64,000 bases of DNA, taken from Streptomyces sp. NBC_00820 (GTDB lineage Bacteria; Actinomycetota; Actinomycetes; Streptomycetales; Streptomycetaceae). Each line of letters opens with the position of its first letter. Position 1 is the first letter of the stretch. Positions 35,388 through 44,073 of this stretch are shown here, one piece after another. Under the pieces are notes generated by a model that saw nothing but the letters and a program-made list of their open reading frames with translations, was not told the DNA's origin and did no database searches. Position numbers and translations under genes: made by a program. The DNA lies in NCBI RefSeq assembly GCF_036347055.1, contig NZ_CP108882.1, positions 3,051,001 to 3,115,000 of the forward strand, given 5' to 3'.

Positions 35388-36860
35388 ATGAGTCCCGACC
35401 CGCCCCCCGCGCACCCCTCCCGACCGTCCCCGTTCAGGCCGTCGTCGTGGCCTCGGTCGTGGTCCCAGTCGTGGTCTCGGTCGTGGTCTCAGGAGTGGTC
35501 CCAGTCATGGTCTCGGTCGTGGCCGTCGCTGTCGCCGGTGCCGGCCGTGATCGCCGTGGTCGCCGTGGTCGCCCTCCTGGCGCTGCCCGTCGCCCCCGGC
35601 GGCGACGGCGGCGCGGGTCCGGCCGACGCGGCCTCCGGTCTGCTGGTCGTCTTCTGCGCCGTACGACTGCTGCGCGCGCGCAGCCGTCCGCTGTCCCGTA
35701 CCGCCGCGGTGGTGCTCGGCCTGCCGGTGGCCGGGCTCGCGCTCGCCGCGATGGGCGCGGTCTCGCCCGGCGCCGGGATCGCGGGGCTCGGCCGCTACCT
35801 GCAGATCTTCGTCCTGGTGCCCGCCGCCGTCCTGCTGCTGATCCGCGACCGGCGTGACTTCCGACTGCTGGCCTGGTCGTTCGTGGCACTCGCGCTGTGG
35901 CAGGGGGCGATCGGTGTACGGCAGTACGCCACCGGGACCGGCGCCTCCTACCAGGGCGAGGACATCCGCGCGGTCGGCACCTTCGGGACGCAGGACGTGA
36001 TGGGCATGGCGACCGTGGTGTCTTTCGGGCTGGTCTGCGCGGTGGGCCTCGCGCTGGGCCGCCGCGCGGTACGGGAGCGGCTGTGCGGCGCCGCCTGCGC
36101 GGTCGCGCTGCTGCCGCCCCTGGCGCTGTCCTTCAGCCGGGGCGCCTGGATCGCCACCGCCGTGACCCTCACCGTGCAGCTGGCCCTGGCCGGGCCACGC
36201 CGGGCCCTGCGGGTGGGCGCGGCCGTGGTGGCCGCGGGGGTGGTGCTGGTGGGCGGGCTCGGGGTCGGTACGGCGATGCTCCAGGAGCGGATCGACAGCA
36301 TCACGCGGGTCGCCGACGCGCCCGACCAGTCCGTCACCGACCGGTACACCATGTGGGCGGCGGCCACCGGCATGTGGCGTCAGCACCCGCTGACCGGCGT
36401 CGGGCTGAAGGGCTTCCCCGAGTACCGGGACGGGCACTCCTCGCTCGCGCTGTCCTCGGGCAGCGACACGGAGGGCGCGGGCGCGGGCTACCGCAGGCAG
36501 CCCCTGCTGTCCCCGCACAACATGTACCTGCTGGTGCTCGGCGAGCAGGGGCTGACCGGGCTGCTGTGCCTCGCGGGCGGCTGGCTGGCCATGCTGGTGC
36601 GCGGGCTGCGCGGCCTGTGGCGGACGCGCCGCCCGGGACCGGTCCCGGAGTGCGCCCTGATCGGCTGCGGCCTGCTGTTCTGGCAACTCGTCGACTTCGC
36701 CTACGCCGACATCGGCGGCCCGTCGACCGTCCTGACCGCGGTGTGCTTCGGGCTGGTCGCGTGGTGGGCCCTGGTCGGCGGCGACGAGCCCGCCCCGACC
36801 TGCCCCGCCGCGCCCTCGCCGCGGCCTCGCGGGCGCGCCGGGAAGGCCGTCGTCCGGTGA
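35388..36860 (+). CDS. O-antigen ligase/polymerase-like membrane protein (Wzy/WaaL family)
   Basis: 490 residues with about ten hydrophobic segments. The family's large extracytoplasmic loop lies at roughly 300-370 (TDRYTMWAAATGMWRQHPLT, GVGLKGFPEYRDGHSSLALS, SPHNMYLLVLGEQG); it carries the conserved Arg/His residues of Wzy_C enzymes. It would polymerise or ligate lipid-linked repeats outside the membrane. Residues 20-47 are an unusual Trp-Ser repeat (SWSQSWSRSWSQEWSQSWSR) encoded by tandem 12-base units. GGGGAG lies 7 bases before the ATG, 4 bases after the previous stop. Confidence 0.88.
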   Translation: MSPDPPPAHPSRPSPFRPSSWPRSWSQSWSRSWSQEWSQSWSRSWPSLSPVPAVIAVVAVVALLALPVAPGGDGGAGPADAASGLLVVFCAVRLLRARSRPLSRTAAVVLGLPVAGLALAAMGAVSPGAGIAGLGRYLQIFVLVPAAVLLLIRDRRDFRLLAWSFVALALWQGAIGVRQYATGTGASYQGEDIRAVGTFGTQDVMGMATVVSFGLVCAVGLALGRRAVRERLCGAACAVALLPPLALSFSRGAWIATAVTLTVQLALAGPRRALRVGAAVVAAGVVLVGGLGVGTAMLQERIDSITRVADAPDQSVTDRYTMWAAATGMWRQHPLTGVGLKGFPEYRDGHSSLALSSGSDTEGAGAGYRRQPLLSPHNMYLLVLGEQGLTGLLCLAGGWLAMLVRGLRGLWRTRRPGPVPECALIGCGLLFWQLVDFAYADIGGPSTVLTAVCFGLVAWWALVGGDEPAPTCPAAPSPRPRGRAGKAVVR

Positions 36861-38641
36861 CGGTGACGCCCTCACGGGGCCCCGGCCCTGACATGGCCCC
36901 GCCGGCCGGTCCGACCGGGCCGACCGGCGGCGACCGCGCCCCTCGCCACCCGGCGCCCACCACCCCGACCGCCCCCACCGTCGCGGCCGCCCCCACGCCC
37001 GTTCCCGCCCCCATTCCGGTCCCGGTTCCCGCGCCCGCCCCCGAACGGCAAGCCCCCCTGACCGGCCGTTCGCTCGCCAAGGCCACCCTCCTCACCGCCT
37101 CCCTCTCGGTCGCGGGGGCGTTGCTGGGGCTGGTGCGGGACCAGTCGCTGGCGCGGCTGTTCGGGGCCGGCCGGGACACGGACGCCTTCCTGGTGGCGTG
37201 GACCGTGCCGGAGTTCGCGGCCACGCTGCTCATCGAGGACGGGCTGGCGTTCGCGCTGATCCCGGCGTTCAGCGTGGCGCTGGCCCGCCGGGCGCGGGGC
37301 GCTGCCGGGGACCCGGTACGGTCCCTGATCGCCGGTACGCTCCCCCGGCTGGCGCTGGCCTTCGCCGCCGTGGGCGCGCTGGTCGCCGTGGCGGCCCCGG
37401 GGGTCGTCAAGGTCCTGGCGCCCGGTCTGCCCGACCCCGGGCTCGCCGTGGACTGCACCCGGATCACCGCGACCTGCGTGGTCAGCTTCGGCCTCGCCGG
37501 GTACTGCAGCGCGGCCCTGCGGGCGCACCGCCGCTTCCTGGCACCGGCCGCGATCTACGTCGCCTACAACACGGGCATCGTCACGGCGATGTTCGCGCTC
37601 GGCGGCGCCTGGGGGGTGCGCTCGGCGGCGTTCGGGGTCGCGGTGGGCGGGGTGCTGATGGTCCTCACCCAACTGCCGTCGCTGGTGGGCCAGTTCCGCG
37701 CGCGCCGGGTGACGGGCGGCGGCGGACCCGACACGGGCGGGGCGCCGCGCCCCCTGGACGTTCCGCTGATGGCCACCGTGCTGCTGTTCGCGCTGTGCCG
37801 GCAGTCGCAGGTGCTCATCGAGCGGTTTCTCGCCTCCAGCCTGCCCGCCGGGGCCATCTCGCACCTGAACTACGCCCAGAAGATCGCGCAGATCCCGATG
37901 ACCATGTCGATGATGCTGTGCACGGTCACCTTCCCGGTGGTGGCGCGGGCGCTGGCCGAGGGCGACACCGAGCGGGCCCGGATCCGGGTGGAGCGGGACC
38001 TGTCGGTGGCCTCCTGCCTGGTGCTGCTCGGCACCGCCGCCGTGGTGGCCTGCGCACCGCAGATCGTCCATCTGCTTTTCCAGCGGGGCGCGTTCACCGC
38101 CCGGGACACCGCGGCGACCGCGGGGGTGATGCGGGTGTACGCGCTCGGACTGCTCGGCCAGACCCTGACGGGTGTCCTGGTCCGCTCCTACTTCTCGGCG
38201 GGCCGCGCCACCTGGTACCCGGTCGGCGCCATGGCCGCCGGGATCGCCGCGACCTCCCTGATCGGCGCCGGCACGGTCGGCGCGTACGGCGTGACCGGGA
38301 TCGCCGCCGCCAACGCCACCGGCATCACGCTGACCGCCGCCCTGCTGCTGTGCGGCATGCGCACCGCCCGGCACGGCCGCCCGCGTGGGGTGCCGGTCCG
38401 CACCGGGCCCGTGCTGCGTGAGCTGGGCCGGCCGCTGGGGGCCGCGGTGCCGGCCACGGCGGCCGGGGCGCTCGTGGCGGCCCGGCCCACCGCTCCCCTC
38501 GCGGGGTTCGCCGCCGGTGGCGTCACCGTGACCGTCGTCTTCGTCCTGCTCTGCTGGGCCCTGGGTGCCCAGGGCTTCGCTCCCGCGTTCCGTTCCATGA
38601 CCGCCCACACCCGAAGGCTCGCCCATGCCGTCTTCCGTTGA
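36857..38641 (+). CDS. MurJ/MviN-type lipid-linked oligosaccharide flippase
   Basis: 594 residues. After a Pro-rich cytoplasmic N-terminus (residues 30-75, runs of PTPV/PAPI) come 13-14 membrane helices of the MOP/MurJ superfamily. Typical features are SVAGALLGLVRDQSLARLFG, DTDAFLVAWTVPEF, YCSAALRAHRRFLAPAA and LIERFLASSLPAGAISHLNYAQ. In this operon it should move the lipid-linked repeat unit to the outer leaflet, the role of Wzx in Wzy-dependent systems. The GTG overlaps the preceding stop (GTGA). Confidence 0.88.
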   Translation: MTVTPSRGPGPDMAPPAGPTGPTGGDRAPRHPAPTTPTAPTVAAAPTPVPAPIPVPVPAPAPERQAPLTGRSLAKATLLTASLSVAGALLGLVRDQSLARLFGAGRDTDAFLVAWTVPEFAATLLIEDGLAFALIPAFSVALARRARGAAGDPVRSLIAGTLPRLALAFAAVGALVAVAAPGVVKVLAPGLPDPGLAVDCTRITATCVVSFGLAGYCSAALRAHRRFLAPAAIYVAYNTGIVTAMFALGGAWGVRSAAFGVAVGGVLMVLTQLPSLVGQFRARRVTGGGGPDTGGAPRPLDVPLMATVLLFALCRQSQVLIERFLASSLPAGAISHLNYAQKIAQIPMTMSMMLCTVTFPVVARALAEGDTERARIRVERDLSVASCLVLLGTAAVVACAPQIVHLLFQRGAFTARDTAATAGVMRVYALGLLGQTLTGVLVRSYFSAGRATWYPVGAMAAGIAATSLIGAGTVGAYGVTGIAAANATGITLTAALLLCGMRTARHGRPRGVPVRTGPVLRELGRPLGAAVPATAAGALVAARPTAPLAGFAAGGVTVTVVFVLLCWALGAQGFAPAFRSMTAHTRRLAHAVFR

Positions 38642-39392
38642 GTCCGTCCCCCGCGCCGACTCCTCGGGCCCGGCCAGACCCGGCCCGGTCCCGTGGATCG
38701 CCATGTACCACTCGGTCGGCGACCGCTCCGACGACCCGTACCGCGTCACGGTCACGCCCGGCCGGCTGGAGCGGCAGCTGCGCTGGCTGCGCGGGCGCGG
38801 TCTGCGGGGGGTGTCCGTCGCCGAGCTGCTCGCCGCCCGCGCCCGCGGTGAGGGCCGCGGCCTGGTGGGCCTCACCTTCGACGACGGCTACGCCGACTTC
38901 CTCACCCACGCCCTTCCGCTGCTGGCCCGCTGGGACTGTACGGCGACCCTGTTCGTGCTGCCCGGCCGGCTCGGCGGCGTCAACGCCTGGGATCCGCTGG
39001 GCCCGCGCAAGCCGCTGCTCACCGCCGACGGCATCCGGGACGCGGCCCGGGCCGGCGTGGAGATCGGCTCGCACGGCCTCACCCACGTCGACCTGACCCG
39101 CGCCGACGACACCGTCCTCGGAGCCGAGACGGCCGGAAGCCGTTCCACGCTCCAGGAGTTGACGGGCGCGACGGTCGCCGGCTTCTGCTATCCCTACGGC
39201 ACCGTCGACCAGCGCGCCGTGGACGCCGTACGGCGGGCCGGCTACGACTACGCCTGCGCCATCGACCCCGGCGGGCTGACCGGCCCGTTCGCGCTGCCCC
39301 GCGTGTACGTCGGGCAGGACGACACCGCCGCCCGCCTGTTCCTGAAGTACCGGCTGCACCGGCTGCGGCGCCGACCGGTCGAGGGGCTGTGA
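38625..39392 (+). CDS. Polysaccharide deacetylase (NodB family)
   Basis: 255 residues. Metal-dependent carbohydrate esterase 4 fold: TFDDGY (catalytic base Asp and metal Asp), SHGLTHVDL (metal His pair) and the FCYPYGTVDQ motif are intact. No signal peptide is seen, so action on a cytoplasmic lipid-linked intermediate or non-classical export is possible. It would remove acetyl groups from N-acetylated sugars, giving a charged polymer. GAAGG lies 8 bases before the ATG, which overlaps the flippase gene by 17 bases. Confidence 0.9.
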   Translation: MPSSVESVPRADSSGPARPGPVPWIAMYHSVGDRSDDPYRVTVTPGRLERQLRWLRGRGLRGVSVAELLAARARGEGRGLVGLTFDDGYADFLTHALPLLARWDCTATLFVLPGRLGGVNAWDPLGPRKPLLTADGIRDAARAGVEIGSHGLTHVDLTRADDTVLGAETAGSRSTLQELTGATVAGFCYPYGTVDQRAVDAVRRAGYDYACAIDPGGLTGPFALPRVYVGQDDTAARLFLKYRLHRLRRRPVEGL

Positions 39393-40549
39393 TGAGGGCG
39401 CTGCATGTCATCACCGGGCTCGGCGTGGGCGGCGCCGAGCAGCAACTCCGGCTGCTGCTGCGCCACTTGCCCCTCACATGCGACGTGGTGACGCTGACCA
39501 ACCCCGGGTCGGTGGCCGAGGGGCTGGCCGCCGACGGGGTGCGGGTGTCCCACCTCGGCATGGCGGGCAACCGTGACCTGGGCGCGCTGCCCCGCCTGGC
39601 CCGGCTGATCCGGCGCGGCGGCTACGACCTCGTGCACACCCATCTCTACCGGGCCTGCCTGTACGGCCGGATCGCGGCCCGGCTGGCCGGGGTGCGCGCG
39701 GTCGTCGCCACCGAACACTCCCTGGGCGACTCGCAGATGGAGGGCCGGCCGCTCACGGCGGGGGTGCGCGCGCTGTACCTGGCCGGGGAGCGGCTGGGCC
39801 GGGTCACGGTCGCCGTGTCGCCCACGGTCGCCGACCGCCTCACCCACTGGGGCGTGCCCCGGCCGCGCATCGCGGTCGTACCGAACGGCATCGACCTGGA
39901 CCGGTTCCGCTTCGACCCGGTACGACGGCTGCGCGTCCGCGCCGAACTCGGCCTGACCGACGACGCGTTCGTCATCGGCGGCATCGGCAGGCTCGCGCCC
40001 GGCAAGCGCTTCGACGTCCTCGTGCACGCGCTCGCCCGGCTCCCCGGCGACTGCAGGCTGCTGCTGGCCGGCGGCGGCGCCGAGGAGGGCGCCCTGCGCC
40101 GCACCGCCGTCGAGGCCGGGGTCGCCGACCGGGTGCTGTTCACCGGGGAACGGCCGTGCGTCCCCGACGGCTCACCCGGCCCGGACCTGCCCGCGCTGGC
40201 CTCGGCGATGGACGTGCTCGCCTCGCCGTCCCCGGAGGAGGCGTTCGGACTGGCCGTCATCGAGGCGCTGGCCGCCGGGCTGCCGGTGCGGTACGCCTCC
40301 TGCCCGGCCGTCGAGGACCTGTCCCCGGAAGCCGCCCCCGGGGCCCGGCGCGTCCGGGGCGGCGCCGACGCCTACGCCCGCGCGCTCGCCGAGGTCCGTG
40401 CGGCCGAGCCCGGCCCGCGCACCGCCCCCGAGGCGGCCCGCCACTACCGCATCACCCGCAGCGCCGCCCTGCTGATGGACGTCTACGCGTCGGCGCTGGC
40501 CCGCACGGTCCCCTCGTCCCGTTCCCCGCAGAAAGTCAGCCCGTCATGA
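39392..40549 (+). CDS. GT4 glycosyltransferase
   Basis: 385 residues, GT-B fold. N-terminus MRALHVITGLGVGGAEQQLR with the GGAE motif of GT4 enzymes; donor-site motifs IGRLAPGKRFDVLVHA, LLLAGGGAEEG and SPSPEEAFGLAVIEALAAG with the two conserved Glu. It should add a second sugar to the lipid-linked repeat. ATG 39392 is preferred to GTG 39389 because GAGGGG lies 5 bases upstream; the start overlaps the deacetylase stop by one base. Confidence 0.9.
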   Translation: MRALHVITGLGVGGAEQQLRLLLRHLPLTCDVVTLTNPGSVAEGLAADGVRVSHLGMAGNRDLGALPRLARLIRRGGYDLVHTHLYRACLYGRIAARLAGVRAVVATEHSLGDSQMEGRPLTAGVRALYLAGERLGRVTVAVSPTVADRLTHWGVPRPRIAVVPNGIDLDRFRFDPVRRLRVRAELGLTDDAFVIGGIGRLAPGKRFDVLVHALARLPGDCRLLLAGGGAEEGALRRTAVEAGVADRVLFTGERPCVPDGSPGPDLPALASAMDVLASPSPEEAFGLAVIEALAAGLPVRYASCPAVEDLSPEAAPGARRVRGGADAYARALAEVRAAEPGPRTAPEAARHYRITRSAALLMDVYASALARTVPSSRSPQKVSPS

Positions 40550-41205
40550 CCGAGACCCACTCCCGGCGCCATCGCACCGCCTCCCGTCCGCCGGGCGGCC
40601 GTACCCTCCCGCCCTGGTCGCTGGTGGCGGCCGGCGTGCTCGCGGGCGGCCTGCTCGGCGGCGCCTACGGCGTGCTGAAACCGCCGGTGTACACGGCCAC
40701 CAGCTACCTCGTCGCCGTACCCACCGAGCACTCCGACACCGCCTCCGCGCTCGGCTTCGCGCAGGTCTACGGCCGGGTCGCCACCCAGGACGTCGTACTG
40801 GCCGAGGCGCGGGCGGGCGCGGGCGTGCCGCTGGACACCCTGCGCGACAGCGTGCGCACGGCCACCTCGCCGGACGCGCCGATGGTCGCCGTCTCCGCCA
40901 CCTCCGCGCGCCCCGCCCAGGCCGCCGCCATGGCCAACGCGGTGGCCGTCTCCCTGGCCCAGCACGCCGACGCCACCAAGGCCGACACCCACGTCGGGCT
41001 CCAGCGGTTCGCGCCCGCCGTGCCGCCGAGCACGCCGACCTCGGCCTCGGCGGGGGTGACCGCGCTGGTCGGGGCGAGCGCCGGCGGGCTGCTCGGCGGG
41101 CTGGCGCTGCTGGTCCGGCCGGGCCGCCGGCCGGAGGAGGAACCCGCGCGGCCGGCCTCGCTGCCCGGTCCGACTCTCGCCGCCGACGCGCACCGTCCGC
41201 TGTGA
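40546..41205 (+). CDS. Wzz/YveK-like polysaccharide chain-length or export protein
   Basis: 219 residues. An N-terminal helix (SLVAAGVLAGGLLGGAYGVL) and a C-terminal helix (ALVGASAGGLLGGLALLV) flank an extracytoplasmic alpha/beta region starting YTATSYLVAVPTEHSD, the layout of the Wzz domain. It is shorter than proteobacterial Wzz and lacks an attached tyrosine kinase, as in YveK-type adaptors; no kinase gene is present in the operon. It probably sets chain length with the Wzy-like protein. ATGA overlap with the previous gene. Confidence 0.82.
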   Translation: MTETHSRRHRTASRPPGGRTLPPWSLVAAGVLAGGLLGGAYGVLKPPVYTATSYLVAVPTEHSDTASALGFAQVYGRVATQDVVLAEARAGAGVPLDTLRDSVRTATSPDAPMVAVSATSARPAQAAAMANAVAVSLAQHADATKADTHVGLQRFAPAVPPSTPTSASAGVTALVGASAGGLLGGLALLVRPGRRPEEEPARPASLPGPTLAADAHRPL

Positions 41206-42347
41206 CGGCCACGTACCCGGCGCGCACCAGGCACCGCGCGCAGCCCACGGCCGCGGCCGGACTCGTCACCGAACTCGTCACCGACGAACGGGCCTTCGCC
41301 GCGCTGGCCCCGGCCTGGGGACGGCTGTACAAGCGGTGCGCCGCCGCGACCCCGTTCCAGAGCCACGCGTGGCTGCACTCGTGGTGGCAGTCGTACGGCA
41401 GGCCGCGCCGGCTCAGGCTGTTACTGGTGCGCCGCGGACGCGATCTGGTCGCGGCGGCCCCGCTGATGCTGGTCCGCCGGCCGCTGCCCGCGCTGGTGCC
41501 GCTCGGCGGGGCGATCTCGGACTACGCGGACGTACTGCTGGACGACGCCGACGACGGACGCGCGCTCGGCGCCCTGACCGAGGCCCTGTCGGCGGCGGCG
41601 CGCACGGCCCTGATCGACCTGCGCGAGGTCCGCCCGGGCGCCGTGGCCGAGCGGATCCACGACCGCTGGCGCGGGCCGCGCCGCGGGGTGCCGGACTCGC
41701 TGTGCCTGGAGCTGCCCGCGGTGCCCATGGCCGAACTGGTCGCCCGGCTGCCGTCGGGCAAGGCCCAGCGGGTGCGCGCCAAGCTCCGCAAGCTGACCGC
41801 GCTGGGGGTGACGCGGCGGGTGGCCGGACCGATGGAGGTGGACGTCGCCCTGCACCGGCTGCTGGCCCTGCACCGCTTGCAGTGGCAGGACCGGAAGGTG
41901 ACGAGCGAGCACCTCAGTCCCCGGTTCCGCGAGCATCTGGCGCGCGCGGTGGGTCCGATGGTGCGCTCCGGGAACGCCGTCGTGACGGAGTTCCGGATCG
42001 GCGCGGACGTGGTCGCCGTCGACCTGACCCTGCTGTCCCGGAGCCTGGCCGGCGGCTATCTGTACGGCGCCCATCCGCGCCTGCGCGAGACCAGGGCGGA
42101 CGTGGCCGTGATGCTGCTGGACGCGTGCACCGAGCGGACCGTCGCGGGCGGGCACGGGGCGCTGAGTCTGCTGCGCGGCGACGAGCCCTACAAGCACCAC
42201 TGGCGTCCCGAACCGGTCGTCAACCGGCGGCTGCTGCTGGCCCGGCGGAGCACCGCCCCACTGCTGTCGGCCGCGCTGCTGGACGCGGCCGCCCGGCAGC
42301 GGGGCAAGGAGGTGCTGCACCGGTGGAAGGAACGCGACCGGGACTAG
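41202..42347 (+). CDS. CelD/BcsL-type GNAT acyltransferase with a TTA codon
   Basis: 381 residues. The fold is the double GNAT seen in CelD and FemAB-like proteins: FQSHAWLHSWWQSYG near residue 50, SGKAQRVRAKLRKLTALGV mid-protein, and a C-terminal acyl-CoA region containing GGYLYGAHPRLRE and LLRGDEPYKHHW. In polysaccharide operons such proteins are thought to acylate sugar residues. A TTA leucine codon lies at 41421-41423 (codon 74), in frame. In Streptomyces, TTA is read by the bldA tRNA, so full expression may be limited to the aerial stage. The GTG overlaps the previous stop; it is the last gene of the operon. Confidence 0.82.
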   Translation: MTATYPARTRHRAQPTAAAGLVTELVTDERAFAALAPAWGRLYKRCAAATPFQSHAWLHSWWQSYGRPRRLRLLLVRRGRDLVAAAPLMLVRRPLPALVPLGGAISDYADVLLDDADDGRALGALTEALSAAARTALIDLREVRPGAVAERIHDRWRGPRRGVPDSLCLELPAVPMAELVARLPSGKAQRVRAKLRKLTALGVTRRVAGPMEVDVALHRLLALHRLQWQDRKVTSEHLSPRFREHLARAVGPMVRSGNAVVTEFRIGADVVAVDLTLLSRSLAGGYLYGAHPRLRETRADVAVMLLDACTERTVAGGHGALSLLRGDEPYKHHWRPEPVVNRRLLLARRSTAPLLSAALLDAAARQRGKEVLHRWKERDRD

Positions 42348-42349
42348 GC

Positions 42350-42410
42350 GGTGTCTCCCCGATCTTCGCGGGTCCGCGACGCCCTGATCCACGAAGATCG
42401 AAGAGACACC
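42350..42410. terminator. Long hairpin between convergent transcripts
   Basis: Two stacked perfect stems, ggtgtctc/gagacacc (8 bp) and cgatcttcg/cgaagatcg (9 bp), separated by a 2x2 internal loop and closed by a 23-base loop. It fills the space between the polysaccharide operon stop (42347) and the convergent hydrolase stop (42413), so it can end both transcripts. Confidence 0.85.
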
Positions 42411-42412
42411 CC

Positions 42413-43906
42413 CTAGCGGCTCCGCGACCACCAGTCGAAGCGCAGGCAGAGCTTTCCGCCGAGCCAGTACTCGACCCAGTCACCGAGGTTCAGCGGCGAG
42501 CAGTTGGCGGGAGGACTCGTGACGGGCACGGGGGTGGGCGCGGGAGCCTGCACCGGGGTCGGGGTGGGTGTCGGGGTCGGGGTGGGCTTGACCACCGGGG
42601 TCGGAGTGGGGGTCGGGGTGGGCTTGACGACTGGGCTCGGAGTGGGGGTCGGGGTGGGTTTGACGACCGGGGTCGGAGTCGGGGTCGGGGTCGGGGTGGG
42701 TTCCGGGGCCGGCTGGTCGGTGCGGCCGTACAGGGCGGACCGGTAGACCTCGGAGGACCGGGGGTTGCGCGAGCACTGCCACACCCCGTGCGGGCAGTAA
42801 TCGGTCAGCGTGTTGTACAGCGGCTTGTGCTCGTCGATCCAGGCGAGCATGCGCCGCATGTACTCGGTGTTGTCCCCGTTGCTGAAGAGTCCCCACTCCG
42901 GATAGGAGACGGGCTTGCCGTGGGCCTTGGCGAAGTCCACCTGCTGCTGGAGGCCGTAGGGTTCCGCCACCTGCTCGTCGAAGGACAGGCCGCTCGGCTG
43001 GTCGTAGGAGTCCATGCCGATGACGTCGACCATGTCGTCGCCCGGGTAGCACTCGGTCCACGGCACGGCGTCGCGGCCGCGGCTCGGCGCGAAGTCGAAC
43101 CGGAACCTCTGGCCCGGCACCGACCGCATGGTGGTGACGATCCGCTTCCAGTACGCCTTCCAGGCCTCCGGGTCCGGTCCGCAGCGGTGGGTGTACGTGG
43201 CGCCGTTCATCTCCCAGCCGAGCACGAGCACCGTGTCCGGCACGCCCAGCGCCACCAGCCGCTGGGCCAGGGCACGGAAGTGCCGGTCGAACTGTCCCGC
43301 CTCGCCCAGCCGCAGCAGCAGGCGCACCTGGGCGTCGGAGAGGTTGTCCTCGTTGCGCTCCTGCATGGGCACGTTGAGCACGAGGGTGCGGTCCGCCTTC
43401 TCGCGCCGCCAGTGCGCCCACACGTCCAGGAAGCCGGGCGCGCCCTCGATGTCGGCCCAGTGGTCGCCGGGCAGATAGGTGTGCGCGACCTTCAGCTCCG
43501 CGTCGCCGAGCCAGTGACTGAGCCCGGCCATCCGCGCCACTCCGAGCGCCCCGGAGTCGAGGAAGGCACCGAAGGCCGGATACGTCTTCGCGGGAGCTGC
43601 CGGTGCCGGAGTGACCGGTGCGGGAGTCGTCGGCGTCGGAGTCGTCGGCGTCGGTGCGGCGGGCGTCGGATCAGCCGCCGCCGGAGCGGTCGGCGTAGGT
43701 GCGGTCGCTGCCGATGCGCTCGGTGCAGGAGCCGTCGGTGCCGAAGCGCTCGGTGCGAGAGCCGTCGGTGCGGGAGCGGGATGATCGGTCGCCCGTGTCC
43801 CTCCCGCCGCGAATCCGGGACCGGCCGTCAGGGCGACCGACGCGGTGATCGTCGCCGCGACCACGGCCAGTCGCGGGCGCCGGACCCTTCGCTGCTGTCG
43901 AGCCAT
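42413..43906 (-). CDS. Secreted GH26-like glycoside hydrolase with Thr-Pro linkers and Cys/Trp C-terminal tail
   Basis: 497 residues. Signal peptide residues 1-34, then about 70 residues of Ala/Pro/Thr linker. The catalytic barrel (about 105-400) resembles GH26 beta-mannanases: GWEMNG places the acid/base Glu and VSYPEWGLFSNGD places the nucleophile Glu. A second linker of TPTP repeats follows (residues 405-460). The protein ends in a short segment with two Cys and four Trp (NLGDWVEYWLGGKL, FDWWSRSR), perhaps a small binding hairpin. It is convergent with the polysaccharide operon, so it may trim or release that polymer; the substrate is inferred only. The ATG at 43906 follows GAGAGGG. Confidence 0.85.
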   Translation of the reverse strand: MARQQRRVRRPRLAVVAATITASVALTAGPGFAAGGTRATDHPAPAPTALAPSASAPTAPAPSASAATAPTPTAPAAADPTPAAPTPTTPTPTTPAPVTPAPAAPAKTYPAFGAFLDSGALGVARMAGLSHWLGDAELKVAHTYLPGDHWADIEGAPGFLDVWAHWRREKADRTLVLNVPMQERNEDNLSDAQVRLLLRLGEAGQFDRHFRALAQRLVALGVPDTVLVLGWEMNGATYTHRCGPDPEAWKAYWKRIVTTMRSVPGQRFRFDFAPSRGRDAVPWTECYPGDDMVDVIGMDSYDQPSGLSFDEQVAEPYGLQQQVDFAKAHGKPVSYPEWGLFSNGDNTEYMRRMLAWIDEHKPLYNTLTDYCPHGVWQCSRNPRSSEVYRSALYGRTDQPAPEPTPTPTPTPTPVVKPTPTPTPSPVVKPTPTPTPTPVVKPTPTPTPTPTPVQAPAPTPVPVTSPPANCSPLNLGDWVEYWLGGKLCLRFDWWSRSR

Positions 43907-44073
43907 GATCGCCCTCTCTCCACGCGACTGCCTTCCCGGCGCGCGCTCCTTGTTATTGACACCCAGTCACATCGATACGGATGCCGCCAGTGCGGTTACG
44001 GCTTTCAGGTGGTCCCGGGCGCCGCACGGGTGAGCCGGCCGGCCCGGGCCGCGGAGAAAGCGAGCGGTTGCTG

